A stretch of 64,000 nt of DNA from Paraburkholderia flagellata. GTDB taxonomy: Bacteria; Pseudomonadota; Gammaproteobacteria; Burkholderiales; Burkholderiaceae. The position numbers were made by a program, and so were the translations under genes. The notes beneath the pieces were generated by a model. It did no database searches and was not told the DNA's origin. It saw only the letters and a program-made list of their open reading frames with translations. Positions 1 through 9,186 of this stretch are shown in pieces (position 1 is the stretch's first letter; each line of letters begins with the position of its first letter). The stretch lies in NCBI RefSeq assembly GCF_021390645.1, contig NZ_JAJEJT010000003.1, positions 1,054,001 through 1,118,000 on the forward strand, written 5' to 3'.

Positions 1-1184
1 GCGAGACTGCCGCGCGCGTGTTCGACGTGATGCGCGACGACGCTGCCGTCGTGCAGCCGCGCCTCGATGTACGCCTCGTCGCGGTTCACGGCGGCATCGG
101 GCGCGAGCGTTGTCTTCGCGCGCAGCGCCTTCACGTCGTCACGCGTCACGCGGCTGTCGTCGTACTGCGCGAGACCCACCTGACCGTCGCACAGCGCGGC
201 GGCCACGCCATGGATCGCGCTGAAACGCGCCTGCAGGCCGTCATGAGGCTGCGGATTGCCCATCAGCTCGGGCACGAGCGGATGGCAGCGCAGCACGATC
301 GCGTCGATCGAACCGGCATCCGCAATGCGCTGTGCAATCGCGAGACCGGCGTCGATGGCCGGATGCGCGACAATCCCGCACGGATACGGCTTGTAGGTGT
401 TGAACAGCAGTTCCCAGCGCTCGCCGAACTCGCCGTTCATGCGCTCGAACTCCACCTTCGTCGAGAGCGATCGCGCGTAGCCTCGCGGCGCTTCGAAGAT
501 ATCCACAGCCGCTTGCTGGCCGTGCCGCGCGAGCCGTGCTGCGTCGATGCCATTGGCAGCCGCTTTGCCGGGATGAAACGGCTTGGTCATGGTGCCGAAG
601 GCCTCGCGCTGCCCGATGAACATCGAAGCCGCAATCGATACGGCCTCCTTAAGTCTCGCTTCGTCGAGGCCGAGCAGCAGCGCCGCCGTGACCGCACAGC
701 CAATCACGCCGCACGTGCCCGTGATATGCCAGCCCCGGTCGTAGTGCTCGGGCGAGATCGCCACCCCCACGCGCAATTGCGCCTCGCAGCCGAGCGCGAA
801 CGCCGTGAGCGCCTGCGCGCCAGTGGGCCGCGTTTGCGGCGCGAGCCCGATGAGCACCGCGAGCGTCGCCGCCGCGGGATGGATCACGGTGGCGAGATGC
901 GTATCGTCGAAATCGTCGAGGTGACCGGCAAAGCCGTTCGCCAGCGCGGCGAAATGCACGTCGGTGTGCTCGACGCGGCCCAGTACGCCCGCCTCGCTCC
1001 CAGCGCCGAGGTCGCGCGCAGCGGCCAATATCGCTTCCACGCCTGGATGTATACACGCGCCAATAGTTGTTCCCACAACGTTGATGAACGAACGCTTCGC
1101 TTCCTTCAAAACATCGGCGGGCAGCGGACGCTGTGCCAGCGCATACACGCCCTGCGCGAACGCCTCGGCGATGGAACCACTCAT
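1..1184 (-). CDS. MmgE/PrpD family protein (3' end beyond the window)
   Basis: This is the N-terminal 394 codons of a MmgE/PrpD-fold enzyme; family members are usually about 450 residues, so roughly the last 60 are missing at the left edge. The family includes 2-methylcitrate dehydratase, cis-aconitate decarboxylase and iminodisuccinate epimerase, and the substrate here cannot be told. Family-like segments are GHLDDFDDTH, HPGKAAANGIDAARLA and YKPYPCGIVAHPAID. The start ATG at 1184 has GAGGAG upstream and overlaps the stop of the MFS gene by ATGA, so the two are probably translationally coupled and the transporter likely imports the substrate. Confidence 0.88.
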   Translation of the reverse strand, partial: MSGSIAEAFAQGVYALAQRPLPADVLKEAKRSFINVVGTTIGACIHPGVEAILAAARDLGAGSEAGVLGRVEHTDVHFAALANGFAGHLDDFDDTHLATVIHPAAATLAVLIGLAPQTRPTGAQALTAFALGCEAQLRVGVAISPEHYDRGWHITGTCGVIGCAVTAALLLGLDEARLKEAVSIAASMFIGQREAFGTMTKPFHPGKAAANGIDAARLARHGQQAAVDIFEAPRGYARSLSTKVEFERMNGEFGERWELLFNTYKPYPCGIVAHPAIDAGLAIAQRIADAGSIDAIVLRCHPLVPELMGNPQPHDGLQARFSAIHGVAAALCDGQVGLAQYDDSRVTRDDVKALRAKTTLAPDAAVNRDEAYIEARLHDGSVVAHHVEHARGSL

Positions 1185-2593
1185 TGCGACAACTCCTCTA
1201 GACGTACACCGTTGGTTTTCGGACCCCACACGCCAACCGTCACGACGATCACGACCATGGCCGACGAAATCAGCAGGAACACGGCGGGCACGCCGTAGTG
1301 CTTGAGCAGGGCCGCCACCCAGAAGCCGACGAAGATCGAACTCACGCGGCTCCAGCTGAAGACGAAGCCCACGGCGCGCGCGCGAATGCGTGTGGGATAC
1401 AGTTCGGCCTGATAGGTGTGGAAGATCCCGATGAGCCAGTTGTTCGCGATCGTCACCGCGCTGCCGAAAAGCAGGATCGGCACGGGGTCGCGCACCTGGC
1501 CGAACATCACGCCGGCCACGGCCACGACGATCGCGCAGCCCACCAGTTGCCACTTGCGCTGGAAACGCTCCGCGCACGCCATGGCGCCAATGGCGCCGAG
1601 CGGCGTCGTAATGGCGATCACCATGGTGTAGAGCAGCGAATGCGTGATCGTGATGCCCTTCGAGTACAGCAGCACCGGCACCCATGCGCCGAAGCCGTAG
1701 ACGCCGAAGGTCTGGCAAAAGTTGAAGAGCGACAGCATCACCGTGCGCTTGAAGTAGCGGCCCTGCCACATCTCGATCCACGCGCCGCGCGCTTGCAGTT
1801 GGCTCGCGTCCGGGCCGTCGGGCGGCTCGGCGAGCGGCTTGCCGGTTTCGGCGACCACCTTGCGCTCGATCTCGTCGACGATCTCGCGCGCCTCGCTCAC
1901 ACGTCCCTTGCTCTCCAGCCAGCGCGGCGACTCCGGCAAGCCGTGACGAATAAACCAGATGCACACGGCGCCGGCCGCGCCGATGATCATCACCCAGCGC
2001 CAGCCTTCCATGCCGAGGAAGGTGCGTGGCACGAGCGCGTAGGAAATGACCGCGACCACGGGCACCGACGTGAGAATGACGAGGATGCTGAAGGCGGTGT
2101 AGCGCCCGCGCGCATCGCGAGGCGTGAGCTCGGAGATATAAGTGTCGACAGTGATGAGCTGCATGCCGATGCCCACGCCCGCCACGAAGCGCCAGGCGTC
2201 CATGCCCAGCGGCGAATGCTGGAAGGCGGCAATGAAGCTCGCCACGGAGTACGTCAGCATGGCGAAGGTGAACACCACACGCCGCCCAAAGCGGTCGGTG
2301 ACACCGCCCAGCGCCACCGTGCCGACGAACATGCCCGCGAAGAACGAGCCGAGGAAGCTGGCGAAGCCGTTCACGTCGAAGAGACCGGCGGTGGTGGCGC
2401 GGTACAGCCCGCTGTGGATAAGGCCCAGCGAAATGTAGGCCGCCATGAACATCTCGTAGAACTCGAACCAGCCGCCCACTGCGATGCGGGCGACGAGCCC
2501 GCGAAAGTAACGCGTAGGCGGCAGCCGGTCCAGGCGCGCCGAGACGCTCGCCTCGACGTGCGTTGACCCGGCAATCTCAGTTCCCATGTACAT
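1181..2593 (-). CDS. MFS transporter (sugar/organic-acid porter type)
   Basis: A 470-residue inner-membrane permease with 12 predicted helices. It has the MFS loop motif DRFGRR between helices 2 and 3, the mid-protein PESPRWL motif and a second-half YPTRIRARAVGF motif. AAGGAG lies 5 bases before the ATG at 2593. It is the first gene of a two-gene operon with the PrpD-type enzyme and is divergent from a GntR regulator, which suggests import of a small organic acid. It resembles the MFS protein at 19127-20524 along its length (TYISEL and QAELYPTRIRARAVGFV occur in both), so the two are paralogues. The substrate is not known. Confidence 0.9.
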   Translation of the reverse strand: MYMGTEIAGSTHVEASVSARLDRLPPTRYFRGLVARIAVGGWFEFYEMFMAAYISLGLIHSGLYRATTAGLFDVNGFASFLGSFFAGMFVGTVALGGVTDRFGRRVVFTFAMLTYSVASFIAAFQHSPLGMDAWRFVAGVGIGMQLITVDTYISELTPRDARGRYTAFSILVILTSVPVVAVISYALVPRTFLGMEGWRWVMIIGAAGAVCIWFIRHGLPESPRWLESKGRVSEAREIVDEIERKVVAETGKPLAEPPDGPDASQLQARGAWIEMWQGRYFKRTVMLSLFNFCQTFGVYGFGAWVPVLLYSKGITITHSLLYTMVIAITTPLGAIGAMACAERFQRKWQLVGCAIVVAVAGVMFGQVRDPVPILLFGSAVTIANNWLIGIFHTYQAELYPTRIRARAVGFVFSWSRVSSIFVGFWVAALLKHYGVPAVFLLISSAMVVIVVTVGVWGPKTNGVRLEELSQ

Positions 2594-2698
2594 GGCGTCT
2601 CCTTGCCTGACGGGTTGCCGACTGGATTTTGTTTTAGTGTCGACAGTGAGAACCAGTATATGGCGTTTTTTCGCCTTTTATTGAGATATTCTCGTCTT

Positions 2699-2710
2699 AG
2701 TGTATACACT
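2699..2710. promoter_or_regulatory. Palindromic operator candidate for the GntR regulator
   Basis: AGTGTATACACT is a perfect 12-bp palindrome between the divergent MFS and GntR genes. It resembles FCD-subfamily GntR operators, which often have a GTATAC-type centre. Assignment to this regulator is inferred from position only. Confidence 0.5.
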
Positions 2711-2806
2711 TAAGCAACCAACCTGTAACTTCGAAAGCGAAGCCGACACGGGATTTGTTACAATCGGCGGCGCTGCGGCCGGTCGCGGCGCCTCGGGGGA
2801 AAGCGC

Positions 2807-3490
2807 ATGGATGAAGATGTCGGCGTAATGGCCGCCCCGGAAACGGGCGAGCCGTCGAGCGTGGCCGAGATCGTCGACTGGGTGGCGCGCGGCATCATCG
2901 AAGGCCGGCTGCGTCCCGGCGACGATCTGAATTCGGTCGATCTCGCCAAACGCTTCGGCGTGAGCCGCACGCCGGTGCGCGAGGCGCTTTTCGCGCTCAC
3001 GCGCGAGGGACTCGTCGACTGGTCGCCGCGCCGCCGCCCGCGCGTGGCCGCCATGCAACTGAAGGAAGTGCGCGAAATCTACGCGCTGCGCGCCCTGCTC
3101 TACGCTCAGGTGTCGCTCGCGATCGTCGAGCACGCCACGGACGAGGACATCGCGGCGCTCTGGCGTGCGCATGGCAAGCTGGCCGAAGTCGCGGCCAGGG
3201 GTGACGTAGACGGCTACTTCTGGGCCAACGTCGCGTTTCGCGACGAGGAACTGCGCGTGAGCCGCAATGGCATCTTCAAGGAGGTGCTGGACTCCATGCG
3301 CATGCGCACGAACCGCCTGCGCCACCTGAGCACCTCGCTGCCGGGGCGTTTGCAGCGTTCGTGCACCGACCACCAGCGGCTGTGCGAGGCTTACGCCGAG
3401 CGCGACGGCGTGCTGGCCGCCGCGCTGAACCGCTCGATCGTGATGGGCGCTCTGCATGCGATCGAGGCCGCCTGGGACAGCCTGCGCTGA
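2807..3490 (+). CDS. GntR family regulator, FCD subfamily
   Basis: A 227-residue regulator. The winged helix lies near residues 20-75 with the recognition segment FGVSRTPVREAL (50-61), followed by an all-helical FCD effector domain. FCD regulators usually bind carboxylic acids and repress the adjacent catabolic genes. It is divergent from the MFS-PrpD operon with a palindrome between them, so it most likely controls that operon and itself. The effector is unknown. Confidence 0.92.
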   Translation: MDEDVGVMAAPETGEPSSVAEIVDWVARGIIEGRLRPGDDLNSVDLAKRFGVSRTPVREALFALTREGLVDWSPRRRPRVAAMQLKEVREIYALRALLYAQVSLAIVEHATDEDIAALWRAHGKLAEVAARGDVDGYFWANVAFRDEELRVSRNGIFKEVLDSMRMRTNRLRHLSTSLPGRLQRSCTDHQRLCEAYAERDGVLAAALNRSIVMGALHAIEAAWDSLR

Positions 3491-4987
<1,497 letters not shown>

Positions 4988-5007
4988 GGCGTCGTCGCCT
5001 TATGAAG

Positions 5008-5038
5008 AAAGGGAAGGCACTGCGCCTTCCCTTTTTTT
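5008..5038 (+). terminator. Rho-independent terminator of argG
   Basis: AAAGGGAAGGC pairs perfectly with GCCTTCCCTTT across a 5-base loop and runs into a T tract, starting 20 bases after the argG stop. Confidence 0.92.
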
Positions 5039-5070
5039 ATGGCTTCGCGGGTTTCCGCCTGGCGCTCGAG

Positions 5071-5109
5071 TTACCCACAGATTATGTTCACAAGCTTGTG
5101 GAGAACCCC
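5071..5109. other. DnaA-box-like sequence and 12-bp palindrome
   Basis: TTACCCACA (5071-5079) differs from the DnaA box TTATCCACA at one base. Ten bases later comes the perfect palindrome CACAAGCTTGTG (5089-5100), followed by TGTGGAGAA, whose complement TTCTCCACA is another weak DnaA-box-like match. The stretch lies between the argG terminator and the end of rep. Its role is unknown; it may be an outlying part of the origin. Confidence 0.35.
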
Positions 5110-5240
5110 TGGGACTAATGCCTAACCCGTTGATCGACTGGATATTTTCCGCCGCGTGAACGCGGGAGGCAGTGACGGCCTGCGGGGCGAGGCCTCAATA
5201 CACCCACCGGCATATCAGCCGTCGAGCGTATTCAAAACGC

Positions 5241-6623
5241 TCACTGCACGGCAAGCTGCTTCATCTTCCCGTAGACGAATTGCCCGAAGTACCACGACAA
5301 ATCGGAGTGGTTGAGGATGTTCGCATCGGAGAGTGCCCCCGCCTCGAGCTTCAGGCGGCGCAGCATGAGCTTGCCGGCCTGCGAGGCGATGTAGAGCCGC
5401 ACCAGTTCCTTGCGGGTCTTCTCGTCGGCCGCTTCGAAGTGCTCGCGGCCTTGCTTGACCTCCTCGTTGCGCTGCGACCTCGCCTCTTCGTCGCGCGCCG
5501 CGATGCTCTGCTTCACCGCCGTGGTCGCCACCGTCCTGGCGGTCTCCTGAGCGGTCGCCGCCACGGCCAGCTCGCCCTGGATCGCCACCATCTTGCGCTC
5601 GGCCTCAGACACCTGCCAGTTGTGGCTCAGTGCCTTCATCAGATAGCCCGCAGGGCTCTTGGTCACCTTGCCCTGGTTGAGCCGGAAACGCGTGTACTCG
5701 ATGGCCTGCTGGATGCGCTCGTCGGTCCAGCTCATGCGATGTTCCGCAATCACGTCGAACTGCTTGTTGCTAAGGCCGAACTCTTCCTTGAGCGTGAGCA
5801 GCAGGTCGTGCGCGTCGGGCTGCCGGCTGAGCAACGCGGCGACCGTGTCCTTGCGCTTCATCCGGAAGCGGATCTTGTTGATTTTGCGCGAGGTTTCCGA
5901 GTCGGCCCGGGTTTCGTAGCTGAGGTCGATGTCGGATAGTTCGTTGATCTGACGCACCGCGGGATCGAGGTACTTGGGCCGGAAATGCTTGAACTCCGAC
6001 GCGCTCGTACCGAGTTTGCCGGGCCAGCGCCGCATGACGTCGAGCTCGATCCAGTCGGTCAAGCCCGCCGCCACGAAGGGCAGCACGTAGTCGTAGATCG
6101 CGCGGGCGTAGGTCTGCGAAAACGACGCCGTGATGCACAGGTTCAGCCAGTGATGCTTGTCCGGCCCGGTGATGTGGCGCAGCATGAGCGGCGGAATGCG
6201 GAACTGGATGCGCCCCTTGCCGATCTTGACGCTCCCCATCAGCTGCTCGGAAATCCACTGGTCGTCTTCGTTGGGCGCGCGGTCGGGCGGCGTGTCAGTC
6301 ACCTCGATCAGCACGCGCTGCGCTTCCTTGATGACGCTTTGCAAATGGCGTACGTTGCGGCTCTCGTAACGCATGAGCCACTTGAAGTAGTTCAGGTCGA
6401 CGTCGTAGGTATCGCGCGGCGCGGGCTCCTGTGCGGCGATGAAATAGGCGGCGTCGATGAAACGGCGCGACGACAGCCCAAGCCCGTTGATGGCGACGAA
6501 CACATTGTTGCGCTGAAAGCCGATCTCGCGCGTGCTCTCATTGATCGGCTGGCCGGACATCTCCTCGAAGAGACCCAGCGACATCTGCAGTGTTGTAGTC
6601 CTTCGCCCGCTCTCCTCCGGCAT
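5241..6623 (-). CDS. repA: Rep_3-family replication initiator
   Basis: A 460-residue plasmid/chromid initiator that would bind the iterons upstream of its own gene and open the origin. The N-terminal half carries the Rep_3 (RepE/pi-like) winged-helix region, with signatures such as FQRNNVFVAINGLGLSSRR and YVLPFVAAG. A second winged helix follows (about 210-270), then a long helical C-terminus rich in Glu and Arg, which is longer than in small-plasmid Rep proteins and typical of Burkholderiales secondary replicons. I chose the ATG at 6623: GGGGAGA precedes it, and the longer reading would begin inside the promoter. It is divergent from parAB across the origin. Confidence 0.93.
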   Translation of the reverse strand: MPEESGRRTTTLQMSLGLFEEMSGQPINESTREIGFQRNNVFVAINGLGLSSRRFIDAAYFIAAQEPAPRDTYDVDLNYFKWLMRYESRNVRHLQSVIKEAQRVLIEVTDTPPDRAPNEDDQWISEQLMGSVKIGKGRIQFRIPPLMLRHITGPDKHHWLNLCITASFSQTYARAIYDYVLPFVAAGLTDWIELDVMRRWPGKLGTSASEFKHFRPKYLDPAVRQINELSDIDLSYETRADSETSRKINKIRFRMKRKDTVAALLSRQPDAHDLLLTLKEEFGLSNKQFDVIAEHRMSWTDERIQQAIEYTRFRLNQGKVTKSPAGYLMKALSHNWQVSEAERKMVAIQGELAVAATAQETARTVATTAVKQSIAARDEEARSQRNEEVKQGREHFEAADEKTRKELVRLYIASQAGKLMLRRLKLEAGALSDANILNHSDLSWYFGQFVYGKMKQLAVQ

Positions 6624-6654
6624 ACGTACGCTCTCCCCGTCGACATTGGCGGGC

Positions 6655-6682
6655 ACTCTATCACTACGCAAACACAAGTCAA
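6655..6682 (-). promoter_or_regulatory. Probable rep promoter
   Basis: On the minus strand TTGACT (6682-6677) and TAGAGT (6660-6655) are separated by 16 bases, placing a start of transcription about 25 bases before the rep ATG. The compact iteron array begins about 40 bases further upstream, which suits autorepression by Rep. Confidence 0.55.
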
Positions 6683-6724
6683 CACAATAAACGTTACCTC
6701 AAACAGGCATCCGATTCGGCTCGC

Positions 6725-6824
6725 GCACAATAACCGTACCTGATCGCACAAATATCTCTACAACGACAGCACATAAAACGGGACCTCGCTGCACATAAAA
6801 CGGTGCAGCGAGCACAGATAACGG
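6725..6824. repeat. Compact iteron array, five direct repeats
   Basis: Five same-direction copies begin GCACA at 6725, 6746, 6769, 6791 and 6812, so the spacing is 21, 23, 22 and 21 bases, two helical turns. Copies three and four are GCACATAAAACGG and the fifth is GCACAGATAACGG. Regular spacing on one DNA face is the classic arrangement for cooperative Rep_3 binding. Confidence 0.85.
6785..6812. promoter_or_regulatory. Perfect 10-bp dyad inside the iteron array
   Basis: CTCGCTGCAC (6785-6794) and GTGCAGCGAG (6803-6812) form a perfect inverted repeat around an 8-base centre, overlapping iterons four and five. In Rep_3 replicons such dyads near rep often bind Rep dimers for autoregulation; that role here is inferred. 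Confidence 0.6.
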
Positions 6825-7078
6825 TGCTTTTGAAAGGCAAGCCTTTGAAATCAAAGAAATCGCATGCGTACGTTAGTTGGTTGGTGGGTTTTTATCTTTA
6901 AGTAAACAAACAAACCGCTCACAAAAATAGATGCTCTGCGTGAATTTCAACGTGCTGCGTCTCGCAATGCGGTCAAAGGATTTACAACAGATTGGCCTCG
7001 AAGCCCCATGTATCAGGGCTTTCTGCGCTAAAGAGGCTGGACTTGACCGTCCTTTGCCTCGGAGAAGCCCATAGAGGG
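6825..7078. other. AT-rich stretch between iteron arrays, candidate unwinding element
   Basis: This interval has no gene. Its centre (about 6880-6930) is a run of T- and A-rich sequence with GTTTTTATCTTTAAGTAAAC, clearly poorer in GC than its surroundings and lying between two iteron sets. It is a plausible melting site, judged only from composition and position. Confidence 0.45.
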
Positions 7079-7540
7079 GTAACGATTTCTGTGCAGATCG
7101 GGCGGTCTAAGGGAGTGTTTTATGTGCAGAACGCTTAGTGGCGGGCCGACATCGAGTTAAACCCAGTGGCAGTTGGCATGGGACGCTACTCAAAGTGACT
7201 TTTCGGCAGGAAAAGCAAAGGCAACGGATTTTGTGCAGGCGCGAGATCCCCTGAGATAGCACCGTTTTTTGTGCATGTCATGGATGGAGCTCCGGAAGGT
7301 AACGTTTCTTGTGCGTTCGGAGCGTGGCGGTTCACTCGTTCACCATTGGTAGAGGTAACGGAATTTGTGCAGCTATGGCGTGGCGACGCTTTCGGATGGA
7401 ATTAAGCCGCCAGGAGACACAGAATTACGACCGTGCAGGGACGGGGAGTCCCAACGGGGGTAACGGTTTTTGTGCAACGCGAGAGTTTGGCCCGGCGGGA
7501 AGGCCTTCTCTGGCTACGTACGGTAACGGTTTTTGTGCAG
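7079..7540 (+). repeat. Dispersed iterons, forward orientation (eight copies)
   Basis: Copies of GGTAACGGTTTTTGTGCAG lie at 7079-7096, 7115-7129 (diverged), 7221-7238, 7258-7276, 7298-7315, 7354-7372, 7459-7477 and 7522-7540. The last two are the closest to consensus. Spacing varies from about 33 to 109 bases, unlike the phased array near rep. Confidence 0.85.
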
Positions 7541-7576
7541 TGCTGGCCGGTTAAGCGGGGCACCAGAAATCTGGAA

Positions 7577-7780
7577 GCACAAAAATCGTTACCCGGCGTC
7601 CACATCTGCGTGTGCCGAGAAAGGAGACGGGAGAACTGCACAAAAACCGTGACCGCCCAAGGTGCATGCGAGCGATGAAGTCATGGTGGATCGATCGGCA
7701 ACTAGATTTGCACAAAAACCTCGACCGCCAACGCTGCGACGAATCGCTCCGGTTCCGGGGTATTGCACAAAAAATAGGCA
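7577..7780 (-). repeat. Dispersed iterons, inverted orientation (four copies)
   Basis: GCACAAAAATCGTTACC (7577-7593) and related copies at 7636-7654, 7708-7726 and 7763-7778 read in the opposite direction to the eight preceding ones. The two sets face each other around 7541-7576. Confidence 0.83.
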
Positions 7781-7912
7781 GACCGGGAAGAACCGGTCTA
7801 TACGGGCGCTGGAGGCCTTGCCGGTTTCACTGATGTTCTGCCCTTGGAAATGTCTCGCGAGGGCAATACAGGCCGTTTTGAAGGGTCATTTTTTTTCATA
7901 TCGCCCTCAATT

Positions 7913-7930
7913 AGTGTGTTTTCATACACT
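7913..7930. promoter_or_regulatory. Inverted repeat upstream of parA
   Basis: AGTGT and ACACT arms flank GTTTTCAT, 48 bases before the parA start. ParA proteins with an N-terminal helix-turn-helix often repress their own promoter, so this is a candidate operator. Confidence 0.35.
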
Positions 7931-7948
7931 TTTCCTGTATTCTACGCT

Positions 7949-7957
7949 TTATCCAAA
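7949..7957 (+). other. DnaA-box-like site
   Basis: TTATCCAAA matches the DnaA box TTATCCACA at eight of nine bases, just before parA. A single box is weak evidence. Confidence 0.3.
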
Positions 7958-7977
7958 TTCTGATAAAAAGCGTATTA

Positions 7978-9186
7978 ATGGCGAAGACTATCGAATTGCC
8001 GTCGATCAATCGACGTGTGGATCTTTCCGCGATCACTGAATTTGCCGAAGAGGCCGGTCGTCTATCTGAAGAGCTTCGGGAGATGATGCTGGCGCCGCGG
8101 CCGCGAAAGATGGCGCCCACATTTACGTCCGCTCAGGTCGCAGAGATGTGCGGCATTGATCGCATCAAACTGAACAACCTGCTTGCCACCCGCGAGGGTC
8201 TCCCGCAAGGCGTGGCACAAGGGTCCGGGCGAAGCCGGGTCTTCACCCTGCCGGAAGCGAGAACCTGGGTCCAGCAGGTTTCCGATATTTATCAGACACC
8301 GCTCCATACTGGCGTACGCGACGCTGACGGCAAGGTAATACTCGTTGCCAACTTCAAGGGCGGGTCGACGAAAACGACGACGACGATGTGTCTCGCCCAA
8401 GGCCTGACCTTGCGTGGCCGCAAGGTCTTGCTGATCGACCTGGATCCGCAAGCGTCGTTGACGGAACTCTGCGGCCTGTATGCCGAGAAGGAGGTGACCG
8501 AGGATAGCACGGTCCTGCCGTTCATCTACGACCCGCACATGGAAGGTGGCCTGCTGAATTTCGTGCAGGAAACCTACTGGGACGGGCTCGACGTCATTCC
8601 CGCGCATCCCACACTTTTTTCGGCGGAGTTCCATATTCCGGGTACCGTGATCAAGAACCCGGGGTTCAAGTTCTGGGACTTGCTGCGTCAAGGTGTGGAA
8701 GTGCTGCGCAAGCAATACGACTACATCATTCTGGATACGGCGCCGTCGCTGTCCTATCTCACAATCAATGCGCTTATGGCCGCCGATGCGATGGTCATGC
8801 CGCTTGTGCCAGAGAGCCTGGACTTCATCAGTTCGGTGTCGTTCTGGAGCCTGTTTTCCGACCTCGCGCACACGATCATGGAACGCGGTGACGAGAAGAC
8901 GTACGACTTCGTCTCCGTTCTGCTTTCGAAGGTGGACTACGGCAAAACGTCGTCGGCTCCGGTCGTGCGTTCCTGGGTGCAGCGGACCTACAAGGACTGG
9001 GTGAACGCGCTCGAGGTGCCGGCCAGTTCCGCAATGAGCAACGGCGCACTGGCTATGGCTACCGTGTTCGACATCAGCAAGGGCGATCTCGCGGACAAGA
9101 CAGTGGCGCGCGTGCGCCAGCCGCTGACTGATTACGTGCAGTGGATCGACGATCTTTACGTAGAACAATGGAGGGCCGGCAAGTGA
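7978..9186 (+). CDS. parA: ParA-type partition ATPase with N-terminal DNA-binding domain
   Basis: A 402-residue partition ATPase that would move ParB-parS complexes over the nucleoid. Residues 50-105 (FTSAQVAEMCGIDRIKLNN...) look like a helix-turn-helix/MerR-like domain, as in type Ia (P1/F-like) ParA proteins that also repress the par operon. The deviant Walker A KGGSTKT is at 127-133 and Walker A' LLIDLDPQAS at 151-160; ILDTAPSLS follows further on. It overlaps parB by four bases (GTGA), so translation is probably coupled. Confidence 0.95.
   Translation: MAKTIELPSINRRVDLSAITEFAEEAGRLSEELREMMLAPRPRKMAPTFTSAQVAEMCGIDRIKLNNLLATREGLPQGVAQGSGRSRVFTLPEARTWVQQVSDIYQTPLHTGVRDADGKVILVANFKGGSTKTTTTMCLAQGLTLRGRKVLLIDLDPQASLTELCGLYAEKEVTEDSTVLPFIYDPHMEGGLLNFVQETYWDGLDVIPAHPTLFSAEFHIPGTVIKNPGFKFWDLLRQGVEVLRKQYDYIILDTAPSLSYLTINALMAADAMVMPLVPESLDFISSVSFWSLFSDLAHTIMERGDEKTYDFVSVLLSKVDYGKTSSAPVVRSWVQRTYKDWVNALEVPASSAMSNGALAMATVFDISKGDLADKTVARVRQPLTDYVQWIDDLYVEQWRAGK

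Larger units (their letters stand above)
6678..7977. other. Replication origin region (iterons, AT-rich stretch)
   Basis: A 1.3-kb gene-free interval between the divergent rep and parA genes. It holds at least 17 copies of one short motif, GCACA-AAAACCGTTAC or its complement GTAACGG-TTTTTGTGC: five tightly phased, eight dispersed in the opposite orientation and four dispersed in the first orientation. It also has an AT-rich stretch and a DnaA-box-like site. Short open frames here are repeats read as protein and are not genes. Confidence 0.85.

Noticed and set aside
18..2566. Two long plus-strand open frames opposite the PrpD-type and MFS genes
   Set aside because: They are Arg- and His-rich with no family resemblance; the minus strand carries well-recognised proteins with ribosome sites. 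High GC keeps antisense frames open.
7309..8039. Several 70-125-codon open frames in the origin
   Set aside because: They translate the iterons themselves (repeating NGFCA or CTKTV-like strings) and have no ribosome sites.
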